Assembly: GCF_052324685.1 (NCBI RefSeq)
Contig: NW_027506975.1
Location: forward strand, 248,001 to 312,000
Source of the DNA: Brachyhypopomus gauderio
Taxonomy: Eukaryota > Chordata > Actinopteri > Gymnotiformes > Hypopomidae
Length of the DNA stretch: 64,000 nucleotides
Reading direction: 5' to 3'
The notes under the pieces are model-generated. The model saw only the letters and a program-made list of their open reading frames with translations, did not search any database and was not told the origin of the DNA. The translations under genes and the position numbers were made by a program. Position 1 is the first letter of the stretch; the number at the start of each line of letters is the position of its first letter. Positions 1-11,971 of this stretch are shown here, piece by piece.

Positions 1-3000
1 ATGTACTATTACAACGCATTCATCCCTTCCTAATGTGTACTATTCCAACGCATTCATCCCTTCCTAATATGTACTATTACAACACATTCATCCCTTCCTA
101 ATGTGTACTATTACAACACATTCATCCCTTCCTAATGTGTACTATTCCAACACATTCATTCCTTCCTAATGTGTACTATTACAACACATTCACCCCTTCC
201 TAATGTGAACTATTACAACACATTCATCCCTTCCTAATATGTACTATTACAACGCATTCATCCCTTCCTAATGTGTACTATTCCAACGCATTCATCCCTT
301 CCTAATATGTACTATTACAACACATTCATCCCTTCCTAATGTGTACTATTCCAACACATTCATCACTTCCTAATGTGAACTATTCCAACACATTCATCCC
401 TTCCTAATGTGTACTATTACAACACATTCATCCCTTCCTAATGTGTACTATTCCAACACATTCATCACTTCCTAATGTGTACTATTCCAACACATTCACC
501 CCTTCCTAATGTGTACTATTACAACGCATTCATCCCTTCCTAATATGTACTATTCCAACACATTCATCCCTTCCTAATGTGTACTATTACAACACATTCA
601 TCACTTCCTAATGTGTACTATTCCAACACATTCATCCCTTCCTAATGTGTACTATTCCAACACATTCATCCCTTCCTAATGTGTACTATTACAACACATT
701 CATCCCTTCCTAATGTGTACTATTACAACACATTCATCCCTTCCTAATGTGTACTATTCCAACACTTTCATCACTTCCTAATGTGAACTATTACAACACA
801 TTCATCCCTTCCTAATGTGTACTATTCCAACACATTCATCCCTTCCTAATGTGTACTATTCCAACACATTCATCCCTTCCTAATGTGTACTATTCCAACA
901 CATTCATTCCTTCCTAATGTGTACTATTACAACACATTCACCCCTTCCTAATGTGTACTATTACAACACATTTATCCCTTCCTAATGTGTACTATTCCAA
1001 CACATTCATCCCTTCCTAATGTGTACTATTCCAACACATTCATCCCTTCCTAATGTGTACTATTACAACACATTCATCCCTTCCTAATGTGTACTATTAC
1101 AACACATTCACCCCTTCCTAATGTGAACTATTACAACACATTCATCCCTTCCTAATATGTACTATTACAACGCATTCATCCCTTCCTAATGTGTACTATT
1201 CCAACGCATTCATCCCTTCCTAATATGTACTATTACAACACATTCATCCCTTCCTAATGTGTACTATTACAACACATTCATCCCTTCCTAATGTGTACTA
1301 TTCCAACACATTCATCCCTTCCTAATATGTACTATTACAACACATTCATCCCTTCCTAATGTGTACTATTCCAACACATTCATCACTTCCTAATGTGAAC
1401 TATTCCAACACATTCATCCCTTCCTAATGTGTACTATTACAACACATTCATCCCTTCCTAATGTGTACTATTCCAACACATTCATTCCTTCCTAATGTGT
1501 ACTATTACAACACATTCACCCCTTCCTAATGTGAACTATTACAACACATTCATCCCTTCCTAATATGTACTATTACAACGCATTCATCCCTTCCTAATGT
1601 GTACTATTCCAACGCATTCATCCCTTCCTAATATGTACTATTACAACACATTCATCCCTTCCTAATGTGTACTATTCCAACACATTCATCACTTCCTAAT
1701 GTGAACTATTCCAACACATTCATCCCTTCCTAATGTGTACTATTACAACACATTCATCCCTTCCTAATGTGTACTATTCCAACACATTCATCACTTCCTA
1801 ATGTGTACTATTCCAACACATTCATCCCTTCCTAATGTGAACTATTACAACACATTCATCCCTTCCTAATATGTACTATTACAACGCATTCATGCCTTCC
1901 TAATATGTACTATTCCAACACATTCATCCCTTCCTAATGTGTACTATTCCAACACATTCATCACTTCCTAATGTGAACTATTCCAACACATTCATCCCTT
2001 CCTAATGTGTACTATTACAACACATTCATCCCTTCCTAATGTGTACTATTACAACACATTCATCCCTTCCTAATGTGTACTATTACAACACATTCATCCC
2101 TTCCTAATGTGTACTATTCCAACGCATTCATCCCTTCCTAATGTGTACTATTACAACGCATTCATCCCTTCCTAATGTGTACTATTCCAACGCATTCATC
2201 CCTTCCTAATATGTACTATTACAACACATTCATCCCTTCCTAATGTGTACTATTCCAACACATTCATCACTTCCTAATGTGAACTATTCCAACACATTCA
2301 TCCCTTCCTAATGTGTACTATTACAACACATTCATCCCTTCCTAATGTGTACTATTCCAACACATTCATCCCTTCCTAATGTGTACTATTCCAACACATT
2401 CATTCCTTCCTAATGTGTACTATTACAACACATTCACCCCTTCCTAATGTGTACTATTACAACACATTTATCCCTTCCTAATGTGTACTATTCCAACACA
2501 TTCATCCCTTCCTAATGTGTACTATTACAACACATTCATCCCTTCCTAATGTGTACTATTACAACACATTCACCCCTTCCTAATGTGAACTATTACAACA
2601 CATTCATCCCTTCCTAATATGTACTATTACAACGCATTCATCCCTTCCTAATGTGTACTATTCCAACGCATTCATCCCTTCCTAATATGTACTATTACAA
2701 CACATTCATCCCTTCCTAATGTGTACTATTCCAACACATTCATCACTTCCTAATGTGAACTATTCCAACACATTCATCCCTTCCTAATGTGTACTATTAC
2801 AACACATTCATCCCTTCCTAATGTGTACTATTCCAACACATTCATTCCTTCCTAATGTGTACTATTACAGCACATTCATCCCTTCCTAATGTGTACTATT
2901 ACAACACATTCATCCCTTCCTAATGTGTACTATTACAACACATTCATCCCTTCCTAATGTGTACTATTCCAACACTTTCATCACTTCCTAATGTGAACTA

Positions 3001-5228
3001 TTACAACACATTCATCCCTTCCTAATGTGTACTATTCCAACACATTCATCCCTTCCTAATGTGTACTATTCCAACACATTCATCCCTTCCTAATGTGTAC
3101 TATTCCAACACATTCATTCCTTCCTAATGTGTACTATTACAACACATTCACCCCTTCCTAATGTGTACTATTACAACACATTTATCCCTTCCTAATGTGT
3201 ACTATTCCAACACATTCATCCCTTCCTAATGTGTACTATTCCAACACATTCATCCCTTCCTAATGTGTACTATTACAACACATTCATCCCTTCCTAATGT
3301 GTACTATTACAACACATTCACCCCTTCCTAATGTGAACTATTACAACACATTCATCCCTTCCTAATATGTACTATTACAACGCATTCATCCCTTCCTAAT
3401 GTGTACTATTCCAACGCATTCATCCCTTCCTAATATGTACTATTACAACACATTCATCCCTTCCTAATGTGTACTATTACAACACATTCATCCCTTCCTA
3501 ATGTGTACTATTCCAACACATTCATCCCTTCCTAATATGTACTATTACAACACATTCATCCCTTCCTAATGTGTACTATTCCAACACATTCATCACTTCC
3601 TAATGTGAACTATTCCAACACATTCATCCCTTCCTAATGTGTACTATTACAACACATTCATCCCTTCCTAATGTGTACTATTCCAACACATTCATTCCTT
3701 CCTAATGTGTACTATTACAACACATTCACCCCTTCCTAATGTGAACTATTACAACACATTCATCCCTTCCTAATATGTACTATTACAACGCATTCATCCC
3801 TTCCTAATGTGTACTATTCCAACGCATTCATCCCTTCCTAATATGTACTATTACAACACATTCATCCCTTCCTAATGTGTACTATTCCAACACATTCATC
3901 ACTTCCTAATGTGAACTATTCCAACACATTCATCCCTTCCTAATGTGTACTATTACAACACATTCATCCCTTCCTAATGTGTACTATTCCAACACATTCA
4001 TCACTTCCTAATGTGTACTATTCCAACACATTCATCCCTTCCTAATGTGAACTATTACAACACATTCATCCCTTCCTAATATGTACTATTACAACGCATT
4101 CATGCCTTCCTAATATGTACTATTCCAACACATTCATCCCTTCCTAATGTGTACTATTCCAACACATTCATCACTTCCTAATGTGAACTATTCCAACACA
4201 TTCATCCCTTCCTAATGTGTACTATTACAACACATTCATCCCTTCCTAATGTGTACTATTACAACACATTCATCCCTTCCTAATGTGTACTATTACAACA
4301 CATTCATCCCTTCCTAATGTGTACTATTCCAACGCATTCATCCCTTCCTAATGTGTACTATTACAACGCATTCATCCCTTCCTAATGTGTACTATTCCAA
4401 CGCATTCATCCCTTCCTAATATGTACTATTACAACACATTCATCCCTTCCTAATGTGTACTATTCCAACACATTCATCACTTCCTAATGTGAACTATTCC
4501 AACACATTCATCCCTTCCTAATGTGTACTATTACAACACATTTATCCCTTCCTAATGTGTACTATTCCAACACATTCATCCCTTCCTAATGTGTACTATT
4601 CCAACACATTCATCCCTTCCTAATGTGTACTATTACAACACATTCATCCCTTCCTAATGTGTACTATTACAACACATTCACCCCTTCCTAATGTGAACTA
4701 TTACAACACATTCATCCCTTCCTAATATGTACTATTACAACGCATTCATCCCTTCCTAATGTGTACTATTCCAACGCATTCATCCCTTCCTAATATGTAC
4801 TATTACAACACATTCATCCCTTCCTAATGTGTACTATTCCAACACATTCATCACTTCCTAATGTGAACTATTCCAACACATTCATCCCTTCCTAATGTGT
4901 ACTATTACAACACATTCATCCCTTCCTAATGTGTACTATTCCAACACATTCATTCCTTCCTAATGTGTACTATTACAACACATTCACCCCTTCCTAATGT
5001 GTACTATTACAACACATTTATCCCTTCCTAATGTGTACTATTACAACACATTCATCCCTTCCTAATGTGAACTATTACAACACATTCATCTCTTCCTAAT
5101 GTGTACTATTCCAACACATTCATCCCTTCCTAATGTGTACTATTACAACACATTCATCCCTTCCTAATGTGTACTATTCCAACACATTCATCCCTTCCTA
5201 ATGTGTACTATTACAACACATTTACCCC
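1..5228. repeat. 34-bp minisatellite array (about 154 units)
   Basis: Tandem units of 34 bp fill the first 5.2 kb and begin before the window. Units differ at a few fixed positions: TTCC/TTAC, GTGTAC/ATGTAC/GTGAAC, ACGCATT/ACACATT and CATCCC/CATTCC/CATCAC/CACCCC. The unit length holds throughout, for example starts at 33 and 67. The array stops abruptly at about 5228 in unique sequence. No reading frame stays open through it. It resembles a satellite block such as pericentromeric or subtelomeric DNA, but location on the chromosome cannot be told. Confidence 0.98.
661..4541. repeat. 2,210-bp higher-order repeat inside the minisatellite
   Basis: Positions 661-2331 reappear at 2871-4541, an offset of exactly 2,210 bp, or 65 units. 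I compared the two blocks line by line and saw no difference. Rare variants recur at the same offset: ACACTTTCAT at 763 and 2973, CATGCC at 1891 and 4101, CATTTATCCC at 968 and 3178. From about 4542 the pattern instead matches the block beginning near 971, an offset of 3,570 bp (105 units). This is recent block amplification, probably by unequal crossing-over. Confidence 0.93.
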
Positions 5229-5611
5229 CTACTTGGCTACATACTTCTTGCTCTGTGGACAAGTTTGATGCTGGGTAGGATACATCATACAATCACTTGT
5301 AAAATCAGATAAGGCAATGAACATTTTAACGAATAATATACATTTTCCTTTTATTTATAATGTTCACATACTATACATATGATTTACGCTGAGATTCTTT
5401 CTTCAGAAATGCATGTATGTAAAATCTAACATCCATAAAATGTTTTAGGAGACCTGGGAAGACATGGTGTAGGGTTTGCTTATCAGCAATTTTCAAAGAA
5501 ATTTTTGAGAATTTCAAAGAAGACAACACATGTAAAGTTAAATATGCATTTAGCTAAATACTGGGAATATTATGATGGATGAAATATTGATGCATGCAAA
5601 TTTCATTTCAG
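5229..5611. other. Gene-free AT-rich sequence
   Basis: This unique AT-rich sequence separates the satellite from the first exon-like frame. I see no repeat, RNA gene or coding signal. It ends in a polypyrimidine-AG tract (TTTCATTTCAG) that could be a splice acceptor. Confidence 0.5.
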
Positions 5612-5791
5612 AATTTCACAAAAGACAATAGGACCCAAAGGATCATGGAAAAAAGCCAGTGGGCTCTCAAGAGAATTCTATTCCAGAGACGACGACCGAC
5701 TAGACTCGATGACTTCGTTATGACTTATCAGGACACTCATATTGCCCTTTTAAGAGAATTTGCGGATATACAAGAATATACAAGAAGGAAG
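5612..5791 (+). CDS. Exon-like open frame, unknown product
   Basis: A 60-codon open stretch lies between a plausible splice acceptor (TTTCATTTCAG, ending at 5611) and a plausible donor (AAG/GTTTGT at 5791). The frame is open from the first exon base. The peptide is basic and charged, with the segment RRRPTRLDDF near its middle, and has no domain I recognise. The next exon-like block downstream on this strand is the C48 protease segment at 10499. It is separated from this one by the 4.5-kb inverted-repeat element, so the two could be exons of one gene with that element in the intron. No transcript evidence is available, and it could equally be a chance frame or a transposon remnant. Confidence 0.3.
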
Positions 5792-5945
5792 GTTTGTTAA
5801 AAATATATATATTAAAAATATGGATAAATATCAAAATATTAGAGAAAAATTGTCAAGATATATAAATTGTGTTATGATGACTGTTATATATTGGTAGAGT
5901 ACGGCATATGACAAAAAGTGATTTACGACTTTGACCTCTAGTTGA

Positions 5946-6064
5946 CCCCGCCCCTTACCACCCCTCCCCCCCTCCCCCTCCAACCCCCCCCCCCACTACC
6001 CTCCCCCCTCCCCCCCCCCCACTCCCCCCCCTCTTCCTCCCCCTCCCCCCCTCCACCCCACCCC
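5946..6064. repeat. Polypyrimidine (C-rich) tract in left inverted repeat
   Basis: About 120 bp is almost pure C with T and occasional A. The complementary G-rich tract lies in the right arm at about 10268-10369. The strand bias and repeated G-runs suggest potential for G-quadruplex or triplex structure. Length differs between the arms, as expected of a slippage-prone tract. Confidence 0.85.
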
Positions 6065-6176
6065 AACTCATTAAATCATCATCACATCAATCAACGTCAA
6101 GACGACCAAAGAGTATTAAGTTGTGCTTTGATATTTTGCTTGATAAGGTTAATTAAAACATTAATTTGATCTTCTT

Positions 6177-6589
6177 TGTCCGTGTTCCCTGCCTGTTTGT
6201 CCCGCCCTGCTCGTTTGTCTTCGTGTTTCCTTGTTTGTTGCCCCAGTGTCATTGCCATCACCTGTCCCTAGTTAGTTTCTATGTATAAAGTCCCAGTATT
6301 TCCCCCGTCCAGTATCCGTGATTTTGTCTACTCCGTGCCTTGTGCTTTGTCTGCCTGTTTGTAGTGAGTATTTGTTTCCGCTACAAAGTATTCCTGCCTG
6401 TTCCGTGTTTCCCCGTCGTGTTTGGTTATTCTGTCCGAGTATGTCTGTTCGCGTTTCATGTCTGGACTGCCTGCCCGTTGTGACCCATGCCTGTTATATC
6501 GATGCTGCTTCTGGAATTTCCTTGAATAAATCTCGCTCTCCTCCGCGTTTGTGTCCGTCTCCCTGTTCTGCGCTACGCAGAACGTTACA
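6177..6589 (+). mobile_element. Probable solo LTR (Gypsy-like)
   Basis: This stretch lies between the left inverted repeat and the foldback and has LTR-like architecture. It starts TGTCCGTGTTCCC and ends AACGTTACA (TG...CA). It has a TATA-like TATAAAG at 6284 and a polyadenylation signal AATAAA at 6525. Its pyrimidine-rich composition resembles fish Ty3/Gypsy LTRs. No internal region or second LTR is present nearby, and I could not find a 5-bp target-site duplication, so the boundaries are uncertain. Confidence 0.55.
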
Positions 6590-7839
6590 TTATTTCAAAA
6601 ACAGAAATCTAAACAATGCATAAAGTCAGGTTCAAAATTCTTGTTTTGAGATTCTGAATATCTCTTTATTACTTTATAAATCAGAAAAAAACTGTTTACT
6701 TACTCTCAATCTAATCATATCATTAGAGCATCCCCAACAATAAAAGGACAAACAACAGCAAAACAGAGCAATGTAATGACTAAGTTTAACTTCAATAAAA
6801 CGCAATCACAGCGCACACACTGCAACCTGTAGAACTTTTACCTTAGATTGTTGTATGTCTGTCCTGCACAATAGTTCCCCAGTCCTGTTTACAACCTAGT
6901 CATCCATCCCTGCTCCATATGTATGTCCCTCACACATTTCCTCATGATGTCTTTTCAGCTTTTTAGCTCTGCTCAGGTTTGCACTTGTGTTTCACACTGG
7001 CAGACGTGTCAGATGCGACAACCTCTGCTTTTGATATTCTGAGTATATCAGCTTCATTACATTGACAGTAAGACTGACCTGATCATATCAGCTTCATTAC
7101 ATTGACAGTAAGACTGATCTGATCATATCAGCTTCATTACATTGACAGTAAGACTGCTCTGCAGCCACAACCTCTCCATATCAGTCATCATAGCAGAGAC
7201 ACCTTCACTAAAGGTAGAAATGGTCATACCTGCTGCCTCAACCCTGCATTTACCAATAAAATTAAATGTATAGGATATCACTACCTGTTCATCTCCTCAC
7301 GTTTAATTGGTGCATTTATTTTTTACTTTTACATAACATAGGTATGAGTTTAAAACCTTTAGTCACAAAACATTGTATTCATTCACTTTTATTAATATTT
7401 TGTCCATTCTACCACTAAAGAAAAAATCTGTAGGGTAAAACTGACATTATTGAAAGACAGGGTACTTTATTAATTAACGTTTTCCCCCATAGAAGCACAA
7501 CACGTACATATGGAGCAGGGATGGATGACTAGGTTGTAAACAGGACTGGGGAACTATTGTGCAGGACAGACATACAACAATCTAAGGTAAAAGTTCTACA
7601 GGTTGCAGTGTGTGCGCTGTGATTGCGTTTTATTGAAGTTAAACTTAGTCATTACATTGCTCTGTTTTGCTGTTGTTTGTCCTTTTATTGTTGGGGATGC
7701 TCTAATCTATATGATTAGATTGAGAGTAAGTAAACAGTTTTTTTCTGATTTATAAAGTAATAAAGAGATATTCAGAATCTCAAAACAAGAATTTTGAACC
7801 TGACTTTATGCATTGTTTAGATTTCTGTTTTTGAAATAA
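6590..7839. mobile_element. Foldback element with 337-bp inverted arms
   Basis: Arms 6590-6926 and 7503-7839 are near-perfect reverse complements of equal length, starting TTATTTCAAAAACAG and ending with its complement. The 576-bp spacer holds a three-copy 40-bp tandem repeat and no open frame. It fits a foldback or long-TIR non-autonomous transposon. The family is unknown to me. Confidence 0.85.
7045..7164. repeat. 40-bp tandem repeat, three copies
   Basis: ATATCAGCTTCATTACATTG starts at 7045, 7085 and 7125, so the period is 40 bp. It lies in the spacer of the foldback element. Confidence 0.9.
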
Positions 7840-8429
7840 ATGCAAATTAACATATATTTAATTAGATAACGCCTAAGTTGCATATTTAAACATAACATTT
7901 CAGAAAACTTGTAATTCTCTTAATGTCAATAATCAATGTGGTAAGTTTCATAGTGATTGCTAGATGACATTTTTACCCTATTCACCTGTAGTGTCTTACC
8001 TTAAACGAAGAGAATGTTTGGCCGCAATCATCTCAGTTACATATTGTTTGGTGAAAGGTGTGTTTGGAGGGTTTGGTTAATTTTGACTAGATATGCAAAA
8101 CTCAATAGAAAAACAAGGAACGTGAGCTCATGTTCATGGTCAGGTTTCCTATGTAGAGTCACAGTAGAACGTGTGATTGATGATGGGCTACATATTAAGG
8201 GACCAAAAGATAAAGATTTAACAGCACAAAATAGCAACTATCCAGATATCGATGTTCTTCACTGCTCGACGGTAAACAGCTCACTTTTAGAGGTTGTAAT
8301 GAGGGTAGAATCTACTAACAAGGGCAATTACAGAGAATATCCGTGTACGATGATGTCTTAACCACTCCAGTCATCCTCTGTTTTCTGGCATGTCCAACTA
8401 CATTCAGAGTTATTTACAACTGTAGGCTC

Positions 8430-9080
8430 TGTTATTACAGCCTCTGGCCTTAATGAAATCAAAGATGAAGTTCCATCTGCTTACATTTTTGACTGGCGAG
8501 TAGATAAGACAACTGACATTTTCATGTCATGCACAACAGTCTGATAATTTGTTATGTAAATACCGCAGGCCCAAACTTAGTAATGATTTGTGGATGTTTT
8601 ATATTTCAGAACGACAAAATGTAAAAAATGTGATGTACATTGTGACTACTGTCATGGCTCCCGCTAAAGGACTTTAAGATAAATTTAAAGAAATTGCCCC
8701 AGAAGCAATTTTTGTGAACTGCTATGCACATTGATTAAACTTGGTGTTAAACTGGTGCACAATTCATGCCTCGGTCCAGTGTTTTTTTGCAACTTTCTAT
8801 GGGTTTGTCACATTTATTGATAAACCCACATTTACTGTTAAAGGACGGCCTTTTATAAGTCTTCAGGAAGTTCCCTGAAACTCTGCTACACAGTGGAGCT
8901 TCACATAATGGATATTAAGCACTATGACCCAACATGTATCATAGGCTCCTGCAGACTTTAGAAAGGATATGTTTTAAAAGAGTCGGGTGATTCCTGAGGA
9001 GATATTCCAACATTTGATAAAAAGTTATGGCAGTTTCTTTGATATAGGGAGACTGAAATCTGAGTTCCATGTTTTCAGAA
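8430..9080 (+). pseudogene. Decayed hAT transposase (ZMYM1/DUF4371-like) remnant
   Basis: Conceptual translation in several frames gives pieces that look like the hAT-type transposase also domesticated in ZMYM1. These include VDKTTDIF near 8500, EAIFVNCYAH near 8705 (compare the family's 'ALFVHCYAHRLNLVL' type motif), FFATFYGFVTFI near 8785, and SYGSFFDIGRLKSE near 9025. Stops and frameshifts interrupt every frame, so no product is possible. It sits inside the inverted-repeat element and may be a nested insertion or the relic of that element's own transposase. The family call rests on remembered motif shape, not alignment. Confidence 0.5.
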
Positions 9081-9239
9081 AAAAACAGTGAATAAAACAA
9101 TGTATTAATCTTTTACATATATTTACATTGTTTTAAGATTGTCATTATAAACTTGATAGTTTAACAAGTTCTCTACATAAAATTTTAAAAGAGGTAATTT
9201 TAATGTTTATACAGTGTGGTTTAACTCGGTTGAGAATGA

Positions 9240-9439
9240 TTCTTCATTGGTTCATCAGAGTTTGTTAATTGTTTGAAGTACGCTACTTTGAAGTAGGCAT
9301 ATTTGTGTGTGCGCTGTTCTGTGTGACTAGGGGAGTGTGTGACTAGGGGGCGCGCGCGCGTGTGTGTGTGTGTGTGTGTCGCGGGCAGTGGACGGAGGTT
9401 TCCCTACAGCGTTAGTCAAGGTCATGTGCGAGTGCATCG

Positions 9440-9500
<61 letters not shown>

Positions 9501-9932
9501 GACCTGAGTTAATTCATTGAGGGAAAGGTGACGAGGTCAACTCAGCGTGCCGAGGACCCTCAGAGTTACTTCAAGTCAGTATGGGGCCTCACTCAGGAAA
9601 AAAATGGTTTGTATGGATATTCGCATACCACAGTCGAATGCATGTTGACTCCTCAAGGAAACGTTCCCCCTCTCTCTCTTTAAATGCTCGCGCTCTAAAC
9701 ACGCACCCCGGATTGGTCTATTGAGAATGCCTCCTCATTGGTTCATCAGAGTTTTGTTAACTGTTTGAAGTTATTCAAAGTAAGCATATTTGTGTGCGCA
9801 TGCGCGGTTCTGTGTTACTAGGGGGTATGTATGTATGTGTGTGACTAGGGGTGTGTGTGCGCTGTTCTGTTCAGGGGAGTGGGTGTGTGTGTGTGTGTTT
9901 GTGTGTCTGAGATCCTCCTGTTCTGTTCAGGG

Positions 9933-9999
<67 letters not shown>

Positions 10000-10153
10000 C
10001 TACGGGTGTGTGTGTCTGAGATCCCTATCTTTTAGCGCTGGTCTGTGTGACTAGGGTTTGTGCACGTGTTTGTTTATGTGTGTGCGTGTGTGTGTGTGTG
10101 CATGTGTGTGTGTCGCAGGTGTCTAGGGTTATACGGCTCCGGAGAGTCAACAT
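9240..10153. repeat. GT-rich microsatellite region with a 490-bp direct repeat
   Basis: GT runs lie at about 9357-9380, 9441-9498 and 9937-9997. A segment beginning CATTGGTTCATCAGAG occurs at about 9246 and again at about 9736. Each copy is followed by TTTGAAGT, CATATTTGTGTG and a GACTAGGGG-type phrase, so the GT-rich block appears duplicated in tandem. Apparent valine/cysteine-rich open frames here are products of the GT repeat. Confidence 0.85.
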
Positions 10154-10267
10154 CAAAGAAGATCAAATTAATGTTTTAATTAACCTTATCAAGCAAAATA
10201 TCAAAGCACAACTTAATACTCTTTGGTCGTCTTGACGTTGATTGATGTGATGATGATGTCATGAGTT

Positions 10268-10369
10268 GGGGTGGGGTGGAGGGGCGGGGGGGGGGGGGGG
10301 GGAGGAAGGGGGGGAAGTGGGGGGGGTTGGAGGGGGAGGGGGGAGGGGGTGGTAAGGGGCGGGGTCAAC
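10268..10369. repeat. Polypurine (G-rich) tract in right inverted repeat
   Basis: This is a run of G with scattered A and T, the complement of the C-rich tract at 5946-6064. It forms part of the right inverted arm. Confidence 0.85.
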
Positions 10370-10498
10370 TAGAGGTCAAATTCGTAAATCACTTTTTGTC
10401 ATATGCCGTACTCTACCAATATATATTGTTAATACCTCTAAATTAAAATCTCTCCATAAACCCTCAAGAATACTAAAATCAAACCATTTCATTTTCTA

Positions 10499-10876
10499 GG
10501 AGCACAGAATAGAGAGAGAGAAGTGGAAGCCAAGATAATTGAGGGAGGGATTGTTGGGATGACAGAAAAGCCATTTGTACAAGTACTGAACATTAATGAC
10601 AATCACTGGATTACAGCAAGCAACATTTTCTGTGGGTCAAACAAGGTGTGCATTTATGACAGTTTGAATGCATCAATTAATAAGACCACCCATCAAATGC
10701 TGTCTTGGATGCTTCGTCCAGAAGCACCCTATTTCCTCCTCAGGAGACCTGCTGTGCAAATTCAGCAGTCAGGTAGCAACTGTGGACTTTTTGCACTGGC
10801 CTTTGCTACAGTTTTATGTGAAGGAGTGAGACCAGATGAGTGCCATTTAGAGGAGTGTTGGGATATTTTCTCCTGA
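10499..10876 (+). CDS. C48 (Ulp1-like) cysteine protease C-terminal exon
   Basis: A 125-codon frame opens directly after a splice-acceptor-like TTTTCTAG and runs to TGA at 10874-10876. It has the C48/Ulp1 signature in order: His in NHWITA, Asp in IYDSL, Gln in QIQQSG and Cys in SNCGLFALAF. Around these are FVQVLNIN before the His and LRPEAPYF before the Gln. Such domains cleave ubiquitin-like modifiers in host proteins, but many fish copies sit in multi-exon genes linked to transposons. Its N-terminal exons are not obvious here; the frame at 5612-5791 is a candidate. The catalytic residues are all present and there is no internal stop, so it is either a recent remnant or a functional exon. 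No initiator methionine is evident, consistent with an internal exon start. Confidence 0.65.
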   Translation, partial: GAQNREREVEAKIIEGGIVGMTEKPFVQVLNINDNHWITASNIFCGSNKVCIYDSLNASINKTTHQMLSWMLRPEAPYFLLRRPAVQIQQSGSNCGLFALAFATVLCEGVRPDECHLEECWDIFS

Positions 10877-11971
10877 CCCAGATAGGCCCCAACACTACCC
10901 CGATGATCCGATTGGTTTTGACTGAGTTACCCAAGCAAAGTCTTGACACCAAAAGTTCTTTTAGATCAATTTATATGTAATATAAGTGAGTACAGAATAG
11001 CCAAAGTATACGTGGTACAAACTCTCCAGTGCACTGGTGCTCGCCTGTGCTGGACGATGTCCTCCCTTTCATACTCTTTCTCTCTCTAAGTTTCTATTTC
11101 TCTCTAAGTTTCGATAACTCCCCCCACCTTTGCTGCTCTCCCTCGAAACCCCACCTGCTCCTCTCTAGTTATCTGTCTGCTTATCTCAAAACTGCGTGCC
11201 TTGCATTTTGCACTGAATGGGCTCATTCTGTTCTTCTCAAGGCCACTGTGGCCTCTTCCCTTCTGCTCTCTCACAGTCTTCCAAGAAAACAAAGTTTCGT
11301 TTCGCCTTTAAGTTTCTTTTTTCCTACAGGAGAGAAAAAACTAAGGCAAAGACAGAGCAATGATGGAGAAAAGAGCTCCTGTCTTTCCCTTCATAAAAAC
11401 ACAGCCAAAATTATACAAGACCACATGAGTGTCATGTGTGTGTCAGTGAAAGGTTACATATGTGTGTGCATCATTAATCTACATATCCAATATAATGGTT
11501 AATCAAGTGATTACATATCTCTTATGCAGAGTTAAAATTATAACTCTTATTATATATATTATATAATGGAATATAATGAAATAATAAAAATGTCCACCAC
11601 AGTATAAAAAAGTAATATATTTTTTCCATCTCATTATTTCAAAATCCTACAGTAAAAACACTGGCAAATCACATGAATAATACCCTAGAAAGTGTAGAGT
11701 AATTTGAAAACAATTTGTGTATTTTACACAGCCCCAAATAGTGAACATAAACAACCGAATAATCATGTATCAGTATTTTGCCAACTTCTTATTTGAGTTC
11801 GGTATCATACGACTTAAAATTCCCACACTTAAAAAATAACTGAAAAACAAAATATGGGCACATTTAATTATTTAGATAAGTACAGAACATCAATGTATAA
11901 CATTTCAATCTCTCTGTGTCGTGTCCCAAAGCGCTACCGTAATACCGCCTGTATGCGCGTAAGTGAGTTTT
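10877..11971. other. No recognisable gene
   Basis: Mostly AT-rich unique sequence with a pyrimidine-rich stretch near 11070-11300 (CTCTCTAAGTTTC twice). Long frames on either strand here look compositional. I see no conserved domain, RNA gene or named mobile element. The duplicated module begins at about 11972. Confidence 0.5.

Larger units (their letters stand above)
5885..10427. mobile_element. 4.5-kb element or block bounded by long inverted repeats
   Basis: The left arm (5885-6178) and right arm (10154-10427) are reverse complements. Outer ends share TATATATTGGTAGAG, inner ends share ATCAAAGAAGATC in reverse complement, and both arms carry a polypyrimidine/polypurine tract. Inside lie an LTR-like segment, a 337-bp-arm foldback, hAT/ZMYM1-like coding remnants and GT repeats, but no intact transposase. 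I could not identify a clear target-site duplication. It could be a non-autonomous long-TIR DNA transposon enlarged by nested insertions, or an inversion duplication. Confidence 0.7.

Noticed and set aside
1..5228. CRISPR-like array
   Set aside because: Units are contiguous 34-bp repeats without unique spacers, and the context is vertebrate.
5942..6169. Proline-rich ORF
   Set aside because: Reading of the C-rich tract in the inverted repeat.
9790..9999. Cys/Val-rich open frame
   Set aside because: Produced by GT dinucleotide repeats; no domain.
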